64,000 bases of DNA from positions 1 through 64,000 of the forward strand of contig DASUAL010000067.1 of NCBI GenBank assembly GCA_035763805.1, read 5' to 3'. Origin of the DNA: DASUAL01 sp035763805. Its GTDB lineage: Bacteria > Gemmatimonadota > Gemmatimonadetes > Gemmatimonadales > GWC2-71-9. Made by a program: the position numbers and the translations under genes. Shown here piece after piece: positions 25,465 to 33,712 of the stretch. The notes below the pieces were generated by a model, which had not been told where the DNA came from, searched no databases, and was given only the letters and a program-made list of their open reading frames with translations. The stretch's first letter is position 1; every line of letters begins with the position of its first letter.

Positions 25465-26153
25465 CCGCCCACATCCTCGTGGTCGAGGACAACCCCGATC
25501 TTGCCTACGGGCTCCGCAACAACCTCGAGATCGAGGGTTACGACGTCGACGTCGCGGGCGACGGGACCAAGGGACTCGCGCAGGCGCGGGACGCCCGGCC
25601 CGACCTGATCATCCTCGACCTGATGCTGCCGGGGCTGGACGGCTATCGGGTGCTGCGCGCGCTGCGTGACGAGGGGCGTCAGATGCCGATTCTCATCCTC
25701 ACGGCGCGCGGCGAGGAGGCGGACAAGGTGCGCGGCCTTCGCCTGGGCGCGGACGACTACGTCACGAAGCCAGTCGGCGTGCTCGAGCTGCTGGCGCGGG
25801 TCGAAGCGCTGCTGCGGCGTGCTACCCCGCGCGATCCGCGCGACGCCGCCGCGGCGCCCGAGCGGTTTGGGGCCATCGAGGTGCTCCCCGCATCGCGTAC
25901 GGTGCTCCGCGACGGTCACCCGGTCCCGCTCACGCCGAAGGAATTCGATCTGCTCGTCGCCCTGCTGCGCCGGCGGGGGGCCGTCGCGTCGCGCCTCGAG
26001 CTGCTGACGGAAGTGTGGGGCTACTGCGCCGAGGTGCTGAGCCGCACGGTGGACACGCACGTCGCCGAGCTGCGCCGCAAGCTCGAGGCCGATCCGGCCG
26101 TGCCGCGGCACATCCTGACGGTCCGCAAAGCCGGATATCGATTCGAACGATAG
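25461..26153 (+). CDS. OmpR/PhoB-family response regulator
   Basis: A 230-residue regulator with a receiver domain (acidic pair in VVEDNPDL, phosphorylation site LIILDLMLPG about D53, T in LILTARG, K in DDYVTKPVG) and a winged-helix DNA-binding domain (PLTPKEFDLLVALLRRRG, SRTVDTHVAELRRKLE, HILTVRKAGYRF). ATGA overlap with the kinase gene shows it is the cognate partner. The next gene starts eight bases after its stop with a strong ribosome-binding site that overlaps this stop codon (TAGGAGG), so all three genes form one operon. Confidence 0.95.
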   Translation: MTAHILVVEDNPDLAYGLRNNLEIEGYDVDVAGDGTKGLAQARDARPDLIILDLMLPGLDGYRVLRALRDEGRQMPILILTARGEEADKVRGLRLGADDYVTKPVGVLELLARVEALLRRATPRDPRDAAAAPERFGAIEVLPASRTVLRDGHPVPLTPKEFDLLVALLRRRGAVASRLELLTEVWGYCAEVLSRTVDTHVAELRRKLEADPAVPRHILTVRKAGYRFER

Positions 26154-26161
26154 GAGGATCC

Positions 26162-26884
26162 GTGCTGGAGCACGTTCTGTTCGTCTCCGCAGTGATCGCT
26201 TCCCCGCCCGACGGGCGTCAGATCATCAAGGCGATGCACGACCGGTACGCCGGGAAATGGTACCGCACGCTCGCCTTCGTGCAGCGCAACACAGCCACGG
26301 GGCCCGACGGCGCGAAACAGCACTCCGTGTGGCGCGAGTACGCCAGCATGCCCGGCAAGCTGCGCATCGAGTTCGAGCCGGCAGACTCCGGAAACGGCGC
26401 CCTGTTCGTGAACGACTCCCAGTTCGTCTTCAACGCCGACACCCTGGTCAGCGCGTCGCCCTACATCCATCCGCTCATGGTCCTGGGGTTCGACATTTAC
26501 TTCGATCCGGTGGACCGGACCGCGGCGCGGCTCGCCCAGCTCAAGTTCGACCTGGGCACGGTGCACGAGGACACCTGGGAGGGGCGCCCGGTCTGGGTGG
26601 TGGGGGCGAAGGCTGGGGACCTGCGCTCGCGACAGTTCTGGATCGACCGGGAACGGCTCGTGTTCGTGCGGTTGCTCGAGCCGGGACAGCGCGACACCAC
26701 GCGCATCAGCGATATCCGCTTCAACAAGTACCACCCGGTCGGCGGCGCGTGGCTTTCGCCCGAGGTGGCCTTCTTGGTGGACGGCCGGGAGCGCTGGTTC
26801 GAGGAGTACACGGAGATCAGGACCGACGTCCCGCTCGCCGAGACGCTCTTCGACCCGCGGCAATGGAAGAAAGCGAGGAGCTGA
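26162..26884 (+). CDS. conserved hypothetical protein, LolA-like in outline, co-transcribed with a two-component system
   Basis: A 240-residue protein starting at GTG 26162, four bases after AGGAGG. It contains a patterned all-beta stretch: KWYRTLAFVQRNTA, WREYASMPGKLRIEFEPAD, LFVNDSQFVFN, GRPVWVVGAKAGDLRSRQFWID and FNKYHPVGGAWLSPEVAFLVDG. This order resembles outer-membrane lipoprotein-sorting (LolA/LolB-like) and DUF4292-like beta half-barrels that bind lipid. The N-terminus is only weakly hydrophobic, so export is uncertain. It could be the reporter or target of the upstream kinase-regulator pair. The family call is tentative and no function is assigned. Confidence 0.75.
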   Translation: MLEHVLFVSAVIASPPDGRQIIKAMHDRYAGKWYRTLAFVQRNTATGPDGAKQHSVWREYASMPGKLRIEFEPADSGNGALFVNDSQFVFNADTLVSASPYIHPLMVLGFDIYFDPVDRTAARLAQLKFDLGTVHEDTWEGRPVWVVGAKAGDLRSRQFWIDRERLVFVRLLEPGQRDTTRISDIRFNKYHPVGGAWLSPEVAFLVDGRERWFEEYTEIRTDVPLAETLFDPRQWKKARS

Positions 26885-26896
26885 CCGAAGCGTTGG

Positions 26897-28033
26897 TCAG
26901 CGGCCGTCGAACAACGGCTGAATCGCCCGCCCGGGCCGGAGCGGCGCGTCCGTGAGGTTCGACAGGATCGCCACCACGACGCGCGAGTCCCGGTCCACGC
27001 CGAACGTCGTCGTCCCGCCGACCGAGCTGCCGCCGTGAAACACCCAGCGGTGCCCCAGGCTGTCGGTCGCCACGTACCACCCGATTCCGTACCGCGTGGG
27101 GTCTCCCGCGGTCGTCCGCTGTGACGTGAACAGCAGCTCGAGGGTTTCGGCCTTGAGAAAGCCGGGCTGAAGCAGCGCCGAGCCGAATCGCGTCAGGTCC
27201 TCGGCGGTGGAGAGGAACCCACCGCCGGCCCACTTGTAGCTCAAGTCCACGGGCGGCGCACGCGTGAAGCCACCGCCGCGGTCGGGGTCGTAGAAGCGCG
27301 AGCGGTTGTGAATGAGGCTGTCGGTGCGGTCGGGCGCCGTGTGGGTCATGCCGAGCGGCCGGAGCACGTTCTCCGTCATGTAGCTCAGGAAGTCCTGCCG
27401 CGCCGCACCCTCGATCACTGCCGAGATCAGATTCCAGCCGTAGCTCGAGTAGCGGAACTTCGTTCCGGGGGGAAACAACAGCGAATCGTCCTGGAAGATC
27501 GCGAGCCCCTCGAGGACCGTCTGGAAGCGCTGGTTGAGCAGGAATTCGTTGTACCGGTAGTGCCGGATCCCGGCAAGGTGCCCGGCAAGCTGCCGCGTTG
27601 TGATAGGATAGCCTTTGTCGGGGAACGAGGGGACATAGCGCTGCACCGGCGCGTCCGGGTCGAGCGCTCGCTGCTCGTACAGCAGCGCCAGCGCCGCCGC
27701 GGTCAACGGCTTAGAGACGCTGCCGATTCGGAACTGCGTCTCGCTCGTGACGGGGACCCGCTGCTCCAGGTCCGCGTACCCAAACCCCTCTGACCACACG
27801 ACCCGGCCGTTGACTGCCACCGCGGCTTGCACGCCCGGGATCCGACTCGCGAGCTCTCCGCACACGATCGCCTGCGACCGGGCAACGGCCGCCGCGTAGG
27901 CCACCGGTGGCGCCACCGCGGGATGAGAGACGCACGCCGGCCCGCGCCCGAACCGAAACGCGGCCACCGAGGCGGGGATGACCAGCGCAACCACGGCCGT
28001 GAGACGGCGCAGCAGCGTCGAGCGACGGTTCAT
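26897..28033 (-). CDS. beta-lactamase-family serine hydrolase (LACTB-like)
   Basis: A 378-residue exported serine hydrolase of the class C beta-lactamase/penicillin-binding fold. The N-terminus has a signal segment (LTAVVALVIPASVAAF). Catalytic motifs are SVSKP (SxxK), YSSYGWN (in the place of YxN, as in eukaryotic LACTB) and VFHGGSSVGG (HxG). GHLAGIRHYRYNE and the short insertion after SxxK also fit the LACTB group, some of which are peptidases. Substrate is unknown. ATG 28033 begins the signal peptide. It is convergent with the preceding operon (12 bases apart) and divergent from aguB. Confidence 0.88.
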   Translation of the reverse strand: MNRRSTLLRRLTAVVALVIPASVAAFRFGRGPACVSHPAVAPPVAYAAAVARSQAIVCGELASRIPGVQAAVAVNGRVVWSEGFGYADLEQRVPVTSETQFRIGSVSKPLTAAALALLYEQRALDPDAPVQRYVPSFPDKGYPITTRQLAGHLAGIRHYRYNEFLLNQRFQTVLEGLAIFQDDSLLFPPGTKFRYSSYGWNLISAVIEGAARQDFLSYMTENVLRPLGMTHTAPDRTDSLIHNRSRFYDPDRGGGFTRAPPVDLSYKWAGGGFLSTAEDLTRFGSALLQPGFLKAETLELLFTSQRTTAGDPTRYGIGWYVATDSLGHRWVFHGGSSVGGTTTFGVDRDSRVVVAILSNLTDAPLRPGRAIQPLFDGR

Positions 28034-28165
28034 GATCCGACCCTGGACAGGTGGTTGATGTGCTCGCTTCAAGACGGGAAGTTCTCGACCGCACGGCACC
28101 CGCGCAACATCGGCATGCGGCGTCGGAGATGCGCGCGGGGAGCGGACCGTGTAGTCTTCTCTCCC

Positions 28166-29110
28166 ATGACGGACTCGAAATCCCCGGCGAGCTACAAGGT
28201 CGGCCTCGTCCAGATGGCGATGTCCGCCGACCCGGACGCGAACCTCGAGAAGGCCGTTGCGAAGGTCGGGGAGGCGGCCGCGCAGGGCGCCCGGCTCGTC
28301 TGCCTGCCGGAGCTGTTCCGTTCGCTGTACTTTGCCCAGCGCGAGGACGCGGCGCGCTTCGAGCTGGCGGAGTCGGTGCCGGGCCCGAGCACCGCAGCCC
28401 TCGGCCAGGCGGCGAAGCGGGCGGGGGTCGTCGTGATCGCGCCGGTGTTCGAGCGGCGCGCCCCCGGGCTGTACCACAATAGCGCCGCGGTCATCGACGC
28501 GGACGGCCGCATGGTGGGTCTGTACCGCAAGATGCACATTCCGGATGATCCCGCGTACTACGAGAAGTTCTATTTCACACCGGGCGACCTGGGTTTCCGC
28601 GTGTTCGACACCAGCGTCGGACCGATCGGCACTATGGTCTGCTGGGACCAGTGGTATCCCGAGGGCGCACGCATCACGGCGCTGCAGGGCGCGAACGTGC
28701 TGTTCTATCCGACGGCGATCGGCTGGCATCCCGTGGAGAAGGGCACCCACGGCGCCGAGCAGCTGGACGCGTGGCGCACTATCCAGCGGAGCCACGCCAT
28801 CGCGAATGGAGTGTACGTTGCCGCGGTAAACCGGGTGGGGCATGAACGCTGGGACTCGAGCGGCGACGGGATCGAGTTCTGGGGCTCGTCGTTCCTCGCC
28901 GACCCGTTCGGGACGGTCGTCGCCGAGGCGCCGAAGGATCGCGAGGTCATCCTGATCGGGGAGGTCGACCTCGCGCGGATCGAAGAGGTGCGCCGCGGCT
29001 GGCCGTTCCTGCGGGACAGGCGGATCGACGCTTACGGAGGGATCGGCGAGCGGTTCTTGGACAATGCGCCGTCGGCCGTCGGCCGTCAGCAAGAACCCGC
29101 CGATCGCTGA
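28166..29110 (+). CDS. aguB: N-carbamoylputrescine amidase
   Basis: A 314-residue carbon-nitrogen hydrolase that cuts N-carbamoylputrescine to putrescine, CO2 and ammonia, the last step of the agmatine route. The catalytic triad is visible: E49 in CLPELFRS, K122 in YRKMHIPDD and C159 in MVCWDQWYPEGAR. The segment YYEKFYFTPGD and HGAEQLDAWRT are typical of the plant and bacterial enzymes rather than other nitrilases. The last ten or so residues (SAVGRQQEPADR) lie beyond the family core and are encoded by a repeat described separately. aguA starts seven bases after the stop. Confidence 0.95.
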   Translation: MTDSKSPASYKVGLVQMAMSADPDANLEKAVAKVGEAAAQGARLVCLPELFRSLYFAQREDAARFELAESVPGPSTAALGQAAKRAGVVVIAPVFERRAPGLYHNSAAVIDADGRMVGLYRKMHIPDDPAYYEKFYFTPGDLGFRVFDTSVGPIGTMVCWDQWYPEGARITALQGANVLFYPTAIGWHPVEKGTHGAEQLDAWRTIQRSHAIANGVYVAAVNRVGHERWDSSGDGIEFWGSSFLADPFGTVVAEAPKDREVILIGEVDLARIEEVRRGWPFLRDRRIDAYGGIGERFLDNAPSAVGRQQEPADR

Positions 29111-29128
29111 CCGCTGATGGCTGATCGC
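29068..29128. repeat. dispersed repeat spanning the aguB stop and aguA start
   Basis: GCCGTCGGCCGTCGGCCGTC-like triplets from 29068, followed by CGCTGACCGCTGATGGCTGA at 29105-29124. The first part codes the extra C-terminal residues of AguB; the second contains the ATG of aguA (29117). The units match those at 35161-35190 and the reverse complement at 2576-2595. Confidence 0.45.
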
Positions 29129-30238
29129 GCCTCACCCGCGGCGCTCGGCTTCCGCCTGCCCGCCGAGTGGGAGCCGCACCACGCGACCTGGATCGGCTGG
29201 CCCCACAACCGCACTGATTGGCCGGGGAAGATCGCGGCAATTCACTGGGTGTACGGCGAGATCGCCCGCAAGCTCGCGCCGGGCGAGATCGTGCGCACGT
29301 TGGTCAATTCGCCGGCGCACGAGCGCCAGGCGCGCCGGGTGCTCGAGCGGGGGGGTGTGGACCCTGCACGCTTCGAGTTCGTGCGCTTTCCGACGAACCG
29401 CGGCTGGACGCGCGACTTCGGACCACTCTTCATCCGGCGCGAACACCCCGAGCGGGCGCTGGCGATCGCGCGCTTCCGCTTCAACGCCTGGGCGAAGTAC
29501 CCCGACTGGAAGAAGGACGACCGCATCCCCGAGCTCGCGGCCCGGAGGCTGAAGCTACGCTTGTTCCGCGCACGTGCCGGCAACCGCGACGTCGTGCTCG
29601 AGGGCGGGAGCATCGACGTGAACGGCCGCGGCACGCTGATCACGACGGAGGAGTGCCTGCTCGACCCCGCGGTCCAGGCGCGCAACCCGGGACTGTCGCG
29701 TGCCGACCTCGAGGCCGCACTACGGGACTACCTCGGCGCCACGAACGTCCTGTGGCTCGGCAAGGGCATCGCGGGGGACGACACCCACGGTCACGTGGAC
29801 GACCTGTGCCGCTTCGTGGGTCCGTGGACGGTGGTCCTGTGCAGCGAGGAGAACCCCCGCGATGCGAACTACCGGGCCCTGGAGGAGAACCGCGAGCGGC
29901 TCCAGGGGATGCGGCTCGAGGACGGCTCGAAGGTCGAAGTGGTGCCCGTCCCAATGCCCGCCCCGCTGTACTTCGACGGCCAACGGCTGCCGGCGAGCTA
30001 CGCGAACTTCTACATCGCGAACAGCGCGGTGCTCGTGCCCACGTTCAACGATCCGAACGACCGGGTGGCGCTCGGGATCCTCGGCGACCTGATCAGGGAT
30101 CGACCCGTGGTGGGCATGCACGCGGTGGATCTGGTGTGGGGGCTGGGGACGATCCACTGCTTGACGCAACAGGAACCAGCGCAAGAGACCACCGTGACGT
30201 TGACAGACGCCAAGGCGCAAGCGGTTGACCGAGGTTAA
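29117..30238 (+). CDS. aguA: agmatine deiminase
   Basis: A 373-residue enzyme of the peptidyl-arginine/agmatine deiminase family, converting agmatine to N-carbamoylputrescine and ammonia. Typical features are LPAEWEPHHATWIGWPHN at the start, RDFGPLF, EGGSIDVNGRGTLITTEECLL, GHVDDLCRFV and the catalytic cysteine in GTIHCLTQQEP (about C348). The pair aguB-aguA, with its seven-base gap, gives the full agmatine-to-putrescine route. The ATG lies inside a repeat and there is no convincing Shine-Dalgarno sequence, so translation may depend on coupling with aguB. The stop overlaps the ATG of the VOC gene (TAATG). Confidence 0.95.
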   Translation: MADRASPAALGFRLPAEWEPHHATWIGWPHNRTDWPGKIAAIHWVYGEIARKLAPGEIVRTLVNSPAHERQARRVLERGGVDPARFEFVRFPTNRGWTRDFGPLFIRREHPERALAIARFRFNAWAKYPDWKKDDRIPELAARRLKLRLFRARAGNRDVVLEGGSIDVNGRGTLITTEECLLDPAVQARNPGLSRADLEAALRDYLGATNVLWLGKGIAGDDTHGHVDDLCRFVGPWTVVLCSEENPRDANYRALEENRERLQGMRLEDGSKVEVVPVPMPAPLYFDGQRLPASYANFYIANSAVLVPTFNDPNDRVALGILGDLIRDRPVVGMHAVDLVWGLGTIHCLTQQEPAQETTVTLTDAKAQAVDRG

Positions 30239-30633
30239 TGATGACCACTACGACCCAGCAATTCGGTCTGTCCACCATTGGGCAGATCTTCATGCGCGCC
30301 CGCGACCTCGACCGGGCGGTCCGCTTCTACCGCGACACGCTCGGGATGCCGTTCCTCTTCCAGGTGCCGAGCATGGCGTTCTTTCGGTGCGGGGCTACCA
30401 CGCTGATGCTCGGGGTACCGGAGAAGCCCGAGTTCGACCATCCCGGCTCCATCGTGTACTACCTCGTTCCCGACATCGAAGCGGCGCACGCCACGCTACG
30501 GGGTCGGGGGGTCGAGTTCCTCTCGGCTCCCGCCTTGATTCACCGGGCCCCTGATCACGACTTGTGGTTGGCTGCCTTCCGCGATTCGGAGGGGAATACT
30601 CTCGAGCTGATGTCGCGCAAGCCACGCGCGTAG
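30238..30633 (+). CDS. VOC-superfamily (glyoxalase-like) protein
   Basis: A 131-residue VOC protein: IGQIFMRARDLDRAVRFYRD, then LGMPFLFQVPSMAFFRCG, IVYYLVPDIEAAHATL and GNTLELMSRKP. The first strand lacks the usual metal-ligand histidine (position taken by QIF), while the histidine in ALIHRAPDHDLW and the glutamate in NTLELM remain, so a metal site may be incomplete. The ATG overlaps the aguA stop by one base, so it is co-translated with the agmatine genes. Substrate unknown; detoxification of a by-product is only a guess. Confidence 0.85.
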   Translation: MMTTTTQQFGLSTIGQIFMRARDLDRAVRFYRDTLGMPFLFQVPSMAFFRCGATTLMLGVPEKPEFDHPGSIVYYLVPDIEAAHATLRGRGVEFLSAPALIHRAPDHDLWLAAFRDSEGNTLELMSRKPRA

Positions 30634-30701
30634 CGCGCGCTTCTGGCTCGGGCTTCCGGCCCTCTGTATCCTTCGGGACAGCCCTGAGCCCGAGCCCGAT
30701 C

Positions 30702-32039
30702 GTGATTCCCGCCCGCCCCCTATTGTCTCCTGCCCGCCGCGGCGCAGTGCTGCTCGCCATCGCGCTCTCCGGCTGCGCGCCGTCCCCGAGGCCTGCGGTC
30801 GGCCCCGCGGAGCCGGCGCCTGGCGACGCGGCCTGTCAGATCGTGTCAGGACCGGAGGTGCGCCGCGAGTCCCTGCTCGTCGCGGTCACCGAACCCGTCG
30901 ACCCGGTGCATGCTCCTGTACCCCGGAACGCTGCCGAGCGGTTGGTTTTTGCGCAGCTGTACGAGACGCTCGTGCAGGTGGATTGCGGGGGACGCGTCGG
31001 GCCCGCGCTGGCGCGGTCCTGGATGGCCGACAGAGCCGGGCGGCGCTGGACGTTCACGCTGCGCGAGGATGCCCGATTCTGGGACGGTGCGCCGGTCACG
31101 GCGCGCGACGTCGTAGCGAGTTGGGCGTCGCGCGACACGACGGCGGTCGCGTCCGTGGCCGCCGTCGACGAGCGGACGGTGAACGCGCTCCTGACCAGGC
31201 CGGCTGAGACCCTGCCACCGCTGTTCGCCGACCCCGCGCTCGCGGTTCGAAAGTCTGCCCCGGATAGAGGCTGGCCGATCGGTACGGGCGCGTTCTGGGT
31301 CGGCGCGGCGACCGCGTCGGCGGAGGCGGTCCGGGCGGCGCCGCTCGGGGCTGGCCTGCCCGTGATCGTATTCCGGGTGGTCCCCGAGAGAGACCAGCGT
31401 GACCTGCTCGACGAGCCGGTCGATGTGTTGGTGACGGACGATGCGGCGGCGCTCGACTACGCCGGCACCCGCGAGCAGCTCGTGTCCGCCGCGCTCCCGT
31501 GGGAGCGCACGTACGTGCTGATCGCGCCCGCGAGAATCGGCGCTGCACCGCCGGCGCTCAACCCGGCCACCATCGCCCGCGAGGGACTGTGGCGCGCCGT
31601 GCGCGGCGATGCCCGCACCGCCGCGCCTCCGTACTGGTGGGAAGACTCCCCCGGTTGCCCCAGGATCGACCGAGCCGGTCAGCCGCCGCGCCCCGCCCCC
31701 ATCCGTCGCCGCGTAACCTACGCGCGCGGAGATCCCACGGCGCAGGAGCTCGCCGACCGGCTCGTCGCGCTGGGCGCCGTGGGGAGCGGAGTCGTGGCCG
31801 CGGGCCTGTCGCCGCGCGAGTTCTCGACCGCCCTCCAGGCGGGAAGCGAGTGGGCGTACGTCGTTGCACTGCCCCGGCGGGTCCTCGATCCGTGCCGGAT
31901 GATGCGACAATCCCTCCCTTCCACGTATGCGGCGTCCCTGGTCCCGCTCGTCGATACGCGGTCACACGCGATCGTCCGTCGGGGCGTCGTCCGACTCGGT
32001 GTCGGTCTGGACGGCACCCTTCGGTTCGCCCCGCCATGA
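30702..32039 (+). CDS. solute-binding (family 5-like) lipoprotein beside a two-component system
   Basis: A 445-residue lipoprotein. GTG 30702 begins a signal peptide with lipobox AIALSGC (about residue 25). The mature part has the peptide/nickel-type substrate-binding opening: ERLVFAQLYETLVQVDCGG, VGPALARSWM, RWTFTLREDARFWDGAPVTA and DVVASW. The second lobe is shorter than in OppA-type proteins (about 420 residues against more than 500). No permease or ATPase genes lie nearby. Instead its stop overlaps the start of the histidine kinase (ATGA), which suggests it may work as a ligand-binding partner of that kinase rather than of a transporter. That role is inference. Confidence 0.8.
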   Translation: MIPARPLLSPARRGAVLLAIALSGCAPSPRPAVGPAEPAPGDAACQIVSGPEVRRESLLVAVTEPVDPVHAPVPRNAAERLVFAQLYETLVQVDCGGRVGPALARSWMADRAGRRWTFTLREDARFWDGAPVTARDVVASWASRDTTAVASVAAVDERTVNALLTRPAETLPPLFADPALAVRKSAPDRGWPIGTGAFWVGAATASAEAVRAAPLGAGLPVIVFRVVPERDQRDLLDEPVDVLVTDDAAALDYAGTREQLVSAALPWERTYVLIAPARIGAAPPALNPATIAREGLWRAVRGDARTAAPPYWWEDSPGCPRIDRAGQPPRPAPIRRRVTYARGDPTAQELADRLVALGAVGSGVVAAGLSPREFSTALQAGSEWAYVVALPRRVLDPCRMMRQSLPSTYAASLVPLVDTRSHAIVRRGVVRLGVGLDGTLRFAPP

Positions 32040-33712
32040 CGTTGCGCTCCCGCATCCTGCTGGGCTTCGGCGCGGTGGTGCTCGTCCCACTCGCGGTCTT
32101 CGGCCTGCGGATCCGCACGGAGATGGCGAACCGACTGACGGCGCAATACCAGCAGCGGGTGCAGTCGCTCGTCGCCATCATCCGGGCGGACCTCGCCCAG
32201 CAGGCGCTGGGGATCGCGGCCCGCCTCGACGCCCTCAAGGACGGGATCGCCACGGACAACCGCTTCCGGCTCGCCGCGCTGCAGGGCACCGACCAGAGGT
32301 ATCTGCTCGACTATGCCGGCAGCGCGATGCGTCTCGCGGGGCTGTCCCTGCTCCAGATCCAGGACGATCAGGGCCGAATCATCAGCTCTGGCCACTTCCG
32401 GAACGAGTACGACCGGCTCGCCCCGGAGCTGCCGCGACTGCTCACCCGCGCGCCCGAGGGGACGGCCCTCGTCGTGGCACGGACCGCGGAAGCCCAGTTC
32501 TTGGCGCTGGCGCGGCTCGATTCGCTGCGGCTGGGCGGGCGACGCTTTACGCTCGCCGCCGGCGTGGCGCTGGACTCGGGCTTTCTCGCCCGCTTGGCGC
32601 GCGACTCCGAGCTGACGGTCGCGCTGGCGCTTCCCGGGGACACCCTCGCGGCCGTCGATTCCGCAGGTCAGGCCGTGAGCGAGCTGATCGTGCCCTTCGT
32701 CGCCGCGGGCGACTCCGCGGAGCTCGGGTCGGCGCGCATCGTCGTGCAGCATTCGCTCGCCTCGCTCGCGGCTCTGCGCCGGGGCGTCGACCTGTCGTTC
32801 CTGGCCGCCGCGGTCGTCACCGCCGCAATCGCCCTGCTGCTCGCTGGCTGGCTGTCCGCGCGCATCAGCCGGCCGCTGGCCGAACTCGCTCGCAAGACCA
32901 CCGAGATCGACATGGACCGCTTGGACGTCGTGTTTGAGAACGCCCGGGACGACGAGGTGGGCGCGCTCACGCGCCTGCTCGGCGCGATGACCGAGCGGCT
33001 GCGGGGCGGCGCGGTGCGACTGCGCGAGGCGGAGCGCCGCATCGCCATGGGCGACCTCGCCCGCCAGGTGAACCACGACATCAAGAACGGGCTGATCCCC
33101 ATCCGAAACGTGCTCCGGCACCTGGTCCAGGCGGCGGGCGAGGGGCCGGAGCGGCTCGCCGGCGCGTTTCAGGACCGGGCGAGGACCGTCGAATCGAGTG
33201 TCTCCTACCTCGAGACGCTGGCGGCGAACTACGCCCGGCTGTACCCGCAACCGGCCCGCGAGCCGTGCGACGTGAACGAGGTCGTGCGCGAGACGCTGCG
33301 CCGCATCGGGAGTTCAGGCCACGCAACGGTTCGCGCGGAGCTCGCCGACGGGCTCCCACGCGCCCGTACTGATTCGCTCGTCCTCCGGCGGATCCTGGAA
33401 AACCTGGTCGGCAACGCGGTGGACAGCCTGGAGTTACTTCCCGGGACCGTCACTGTGTCGACCCGGGTCGGCGGGACAACGGATGGCGGGGCGGCCGTGC
33501 GAATCACCGTCGCCGACACCGGAAAAGGCATGACCAAGCCCGAGCTCGAGCGCGCGTTCGACGACTTCTACACCACGAAGCCCGGCGGCACGGGTCTCGG
33601 GCTTTCCATCGTGCGCCGGTTGGTGCTCGACGCGAACGGGGCGCTTCGAGTGGAGACGGAGCGCGGAGCGGGTACCAGATTCATCGTCGAGCTGCCGGGA
33701 GAGGGAGCGTGA
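32036..33712 (+). CDS. membrane sensor histidine kinase, NtrC-system type
   Basis: A 558-residue kinase with an N-terminal helix (LLGFGAVVLVPLAVFGL), a periplasmic sensor of about 230 residues with a double Cache-like pattern (LRIRTEMANRL, LLQIQDDQGRIISSGHFRNEYD), a second helix (FLAAAVVTAAIALLLAGWL) and a HAMP domain (ISRPLAELARKTTEIDMDRL). The kinase core has H box ARQVNHDIKNGLIP, N box ILENLVGNAVDSLE, G1 VADTGKGM, F box DDFYTTKPGGTGLGLSIV. HDIKNGL is the form usual in kinases paired with NtrC-type regulators. Start and stop overlap neighbours by 4 bases each, giving the order binding protein, kinase, regulator. Confidence 0.93.
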   Translation: MTLRSRILLGFGAVVLVPLAVFGLRIRTEMANRLTAQYQQRVQSLVAIIRADLAQQALGIAARLDALKDGIATDNRFRLAALQGTDQRYLLDYAGSAMRLAGLSLLQIQDDQGRIISSGHFRNEYDRLAPELPRLLTRAPEGTALVVARTAEAQFLALARLDSLRLGGRRFTLAAGVALDSGFLARLARDSELTVALALPGDTLAAVDSAGQAVSELIVPFVAAGDSAELGSARIVVQHSLASLAALRRGVDLSFLAAAVVTAAIALLLAGWLSARISRPLAELARKTTEIDMDRLDVVFENARDDEVGALTRLLGAMTERLRGGAVRLREAERRIAMGDLARQVNHDIKNGLIPIRNVLRHLVQAAGEGPERLAGAFQDRARTVESSVSYLETLAANYARLYPQPAREPCDVNEVVRETLRRIGSSGHATVRAELADGLPRARTDSLVLRRILENLVGNAVDSLELLPGTVTVSTRVGGTTDGGAAVRITVADTGKGMTKPELERAFDDFYTTKPGGTGLGLSIVRRLVLDANGALRVETERGAGTRFIVELPGEGA

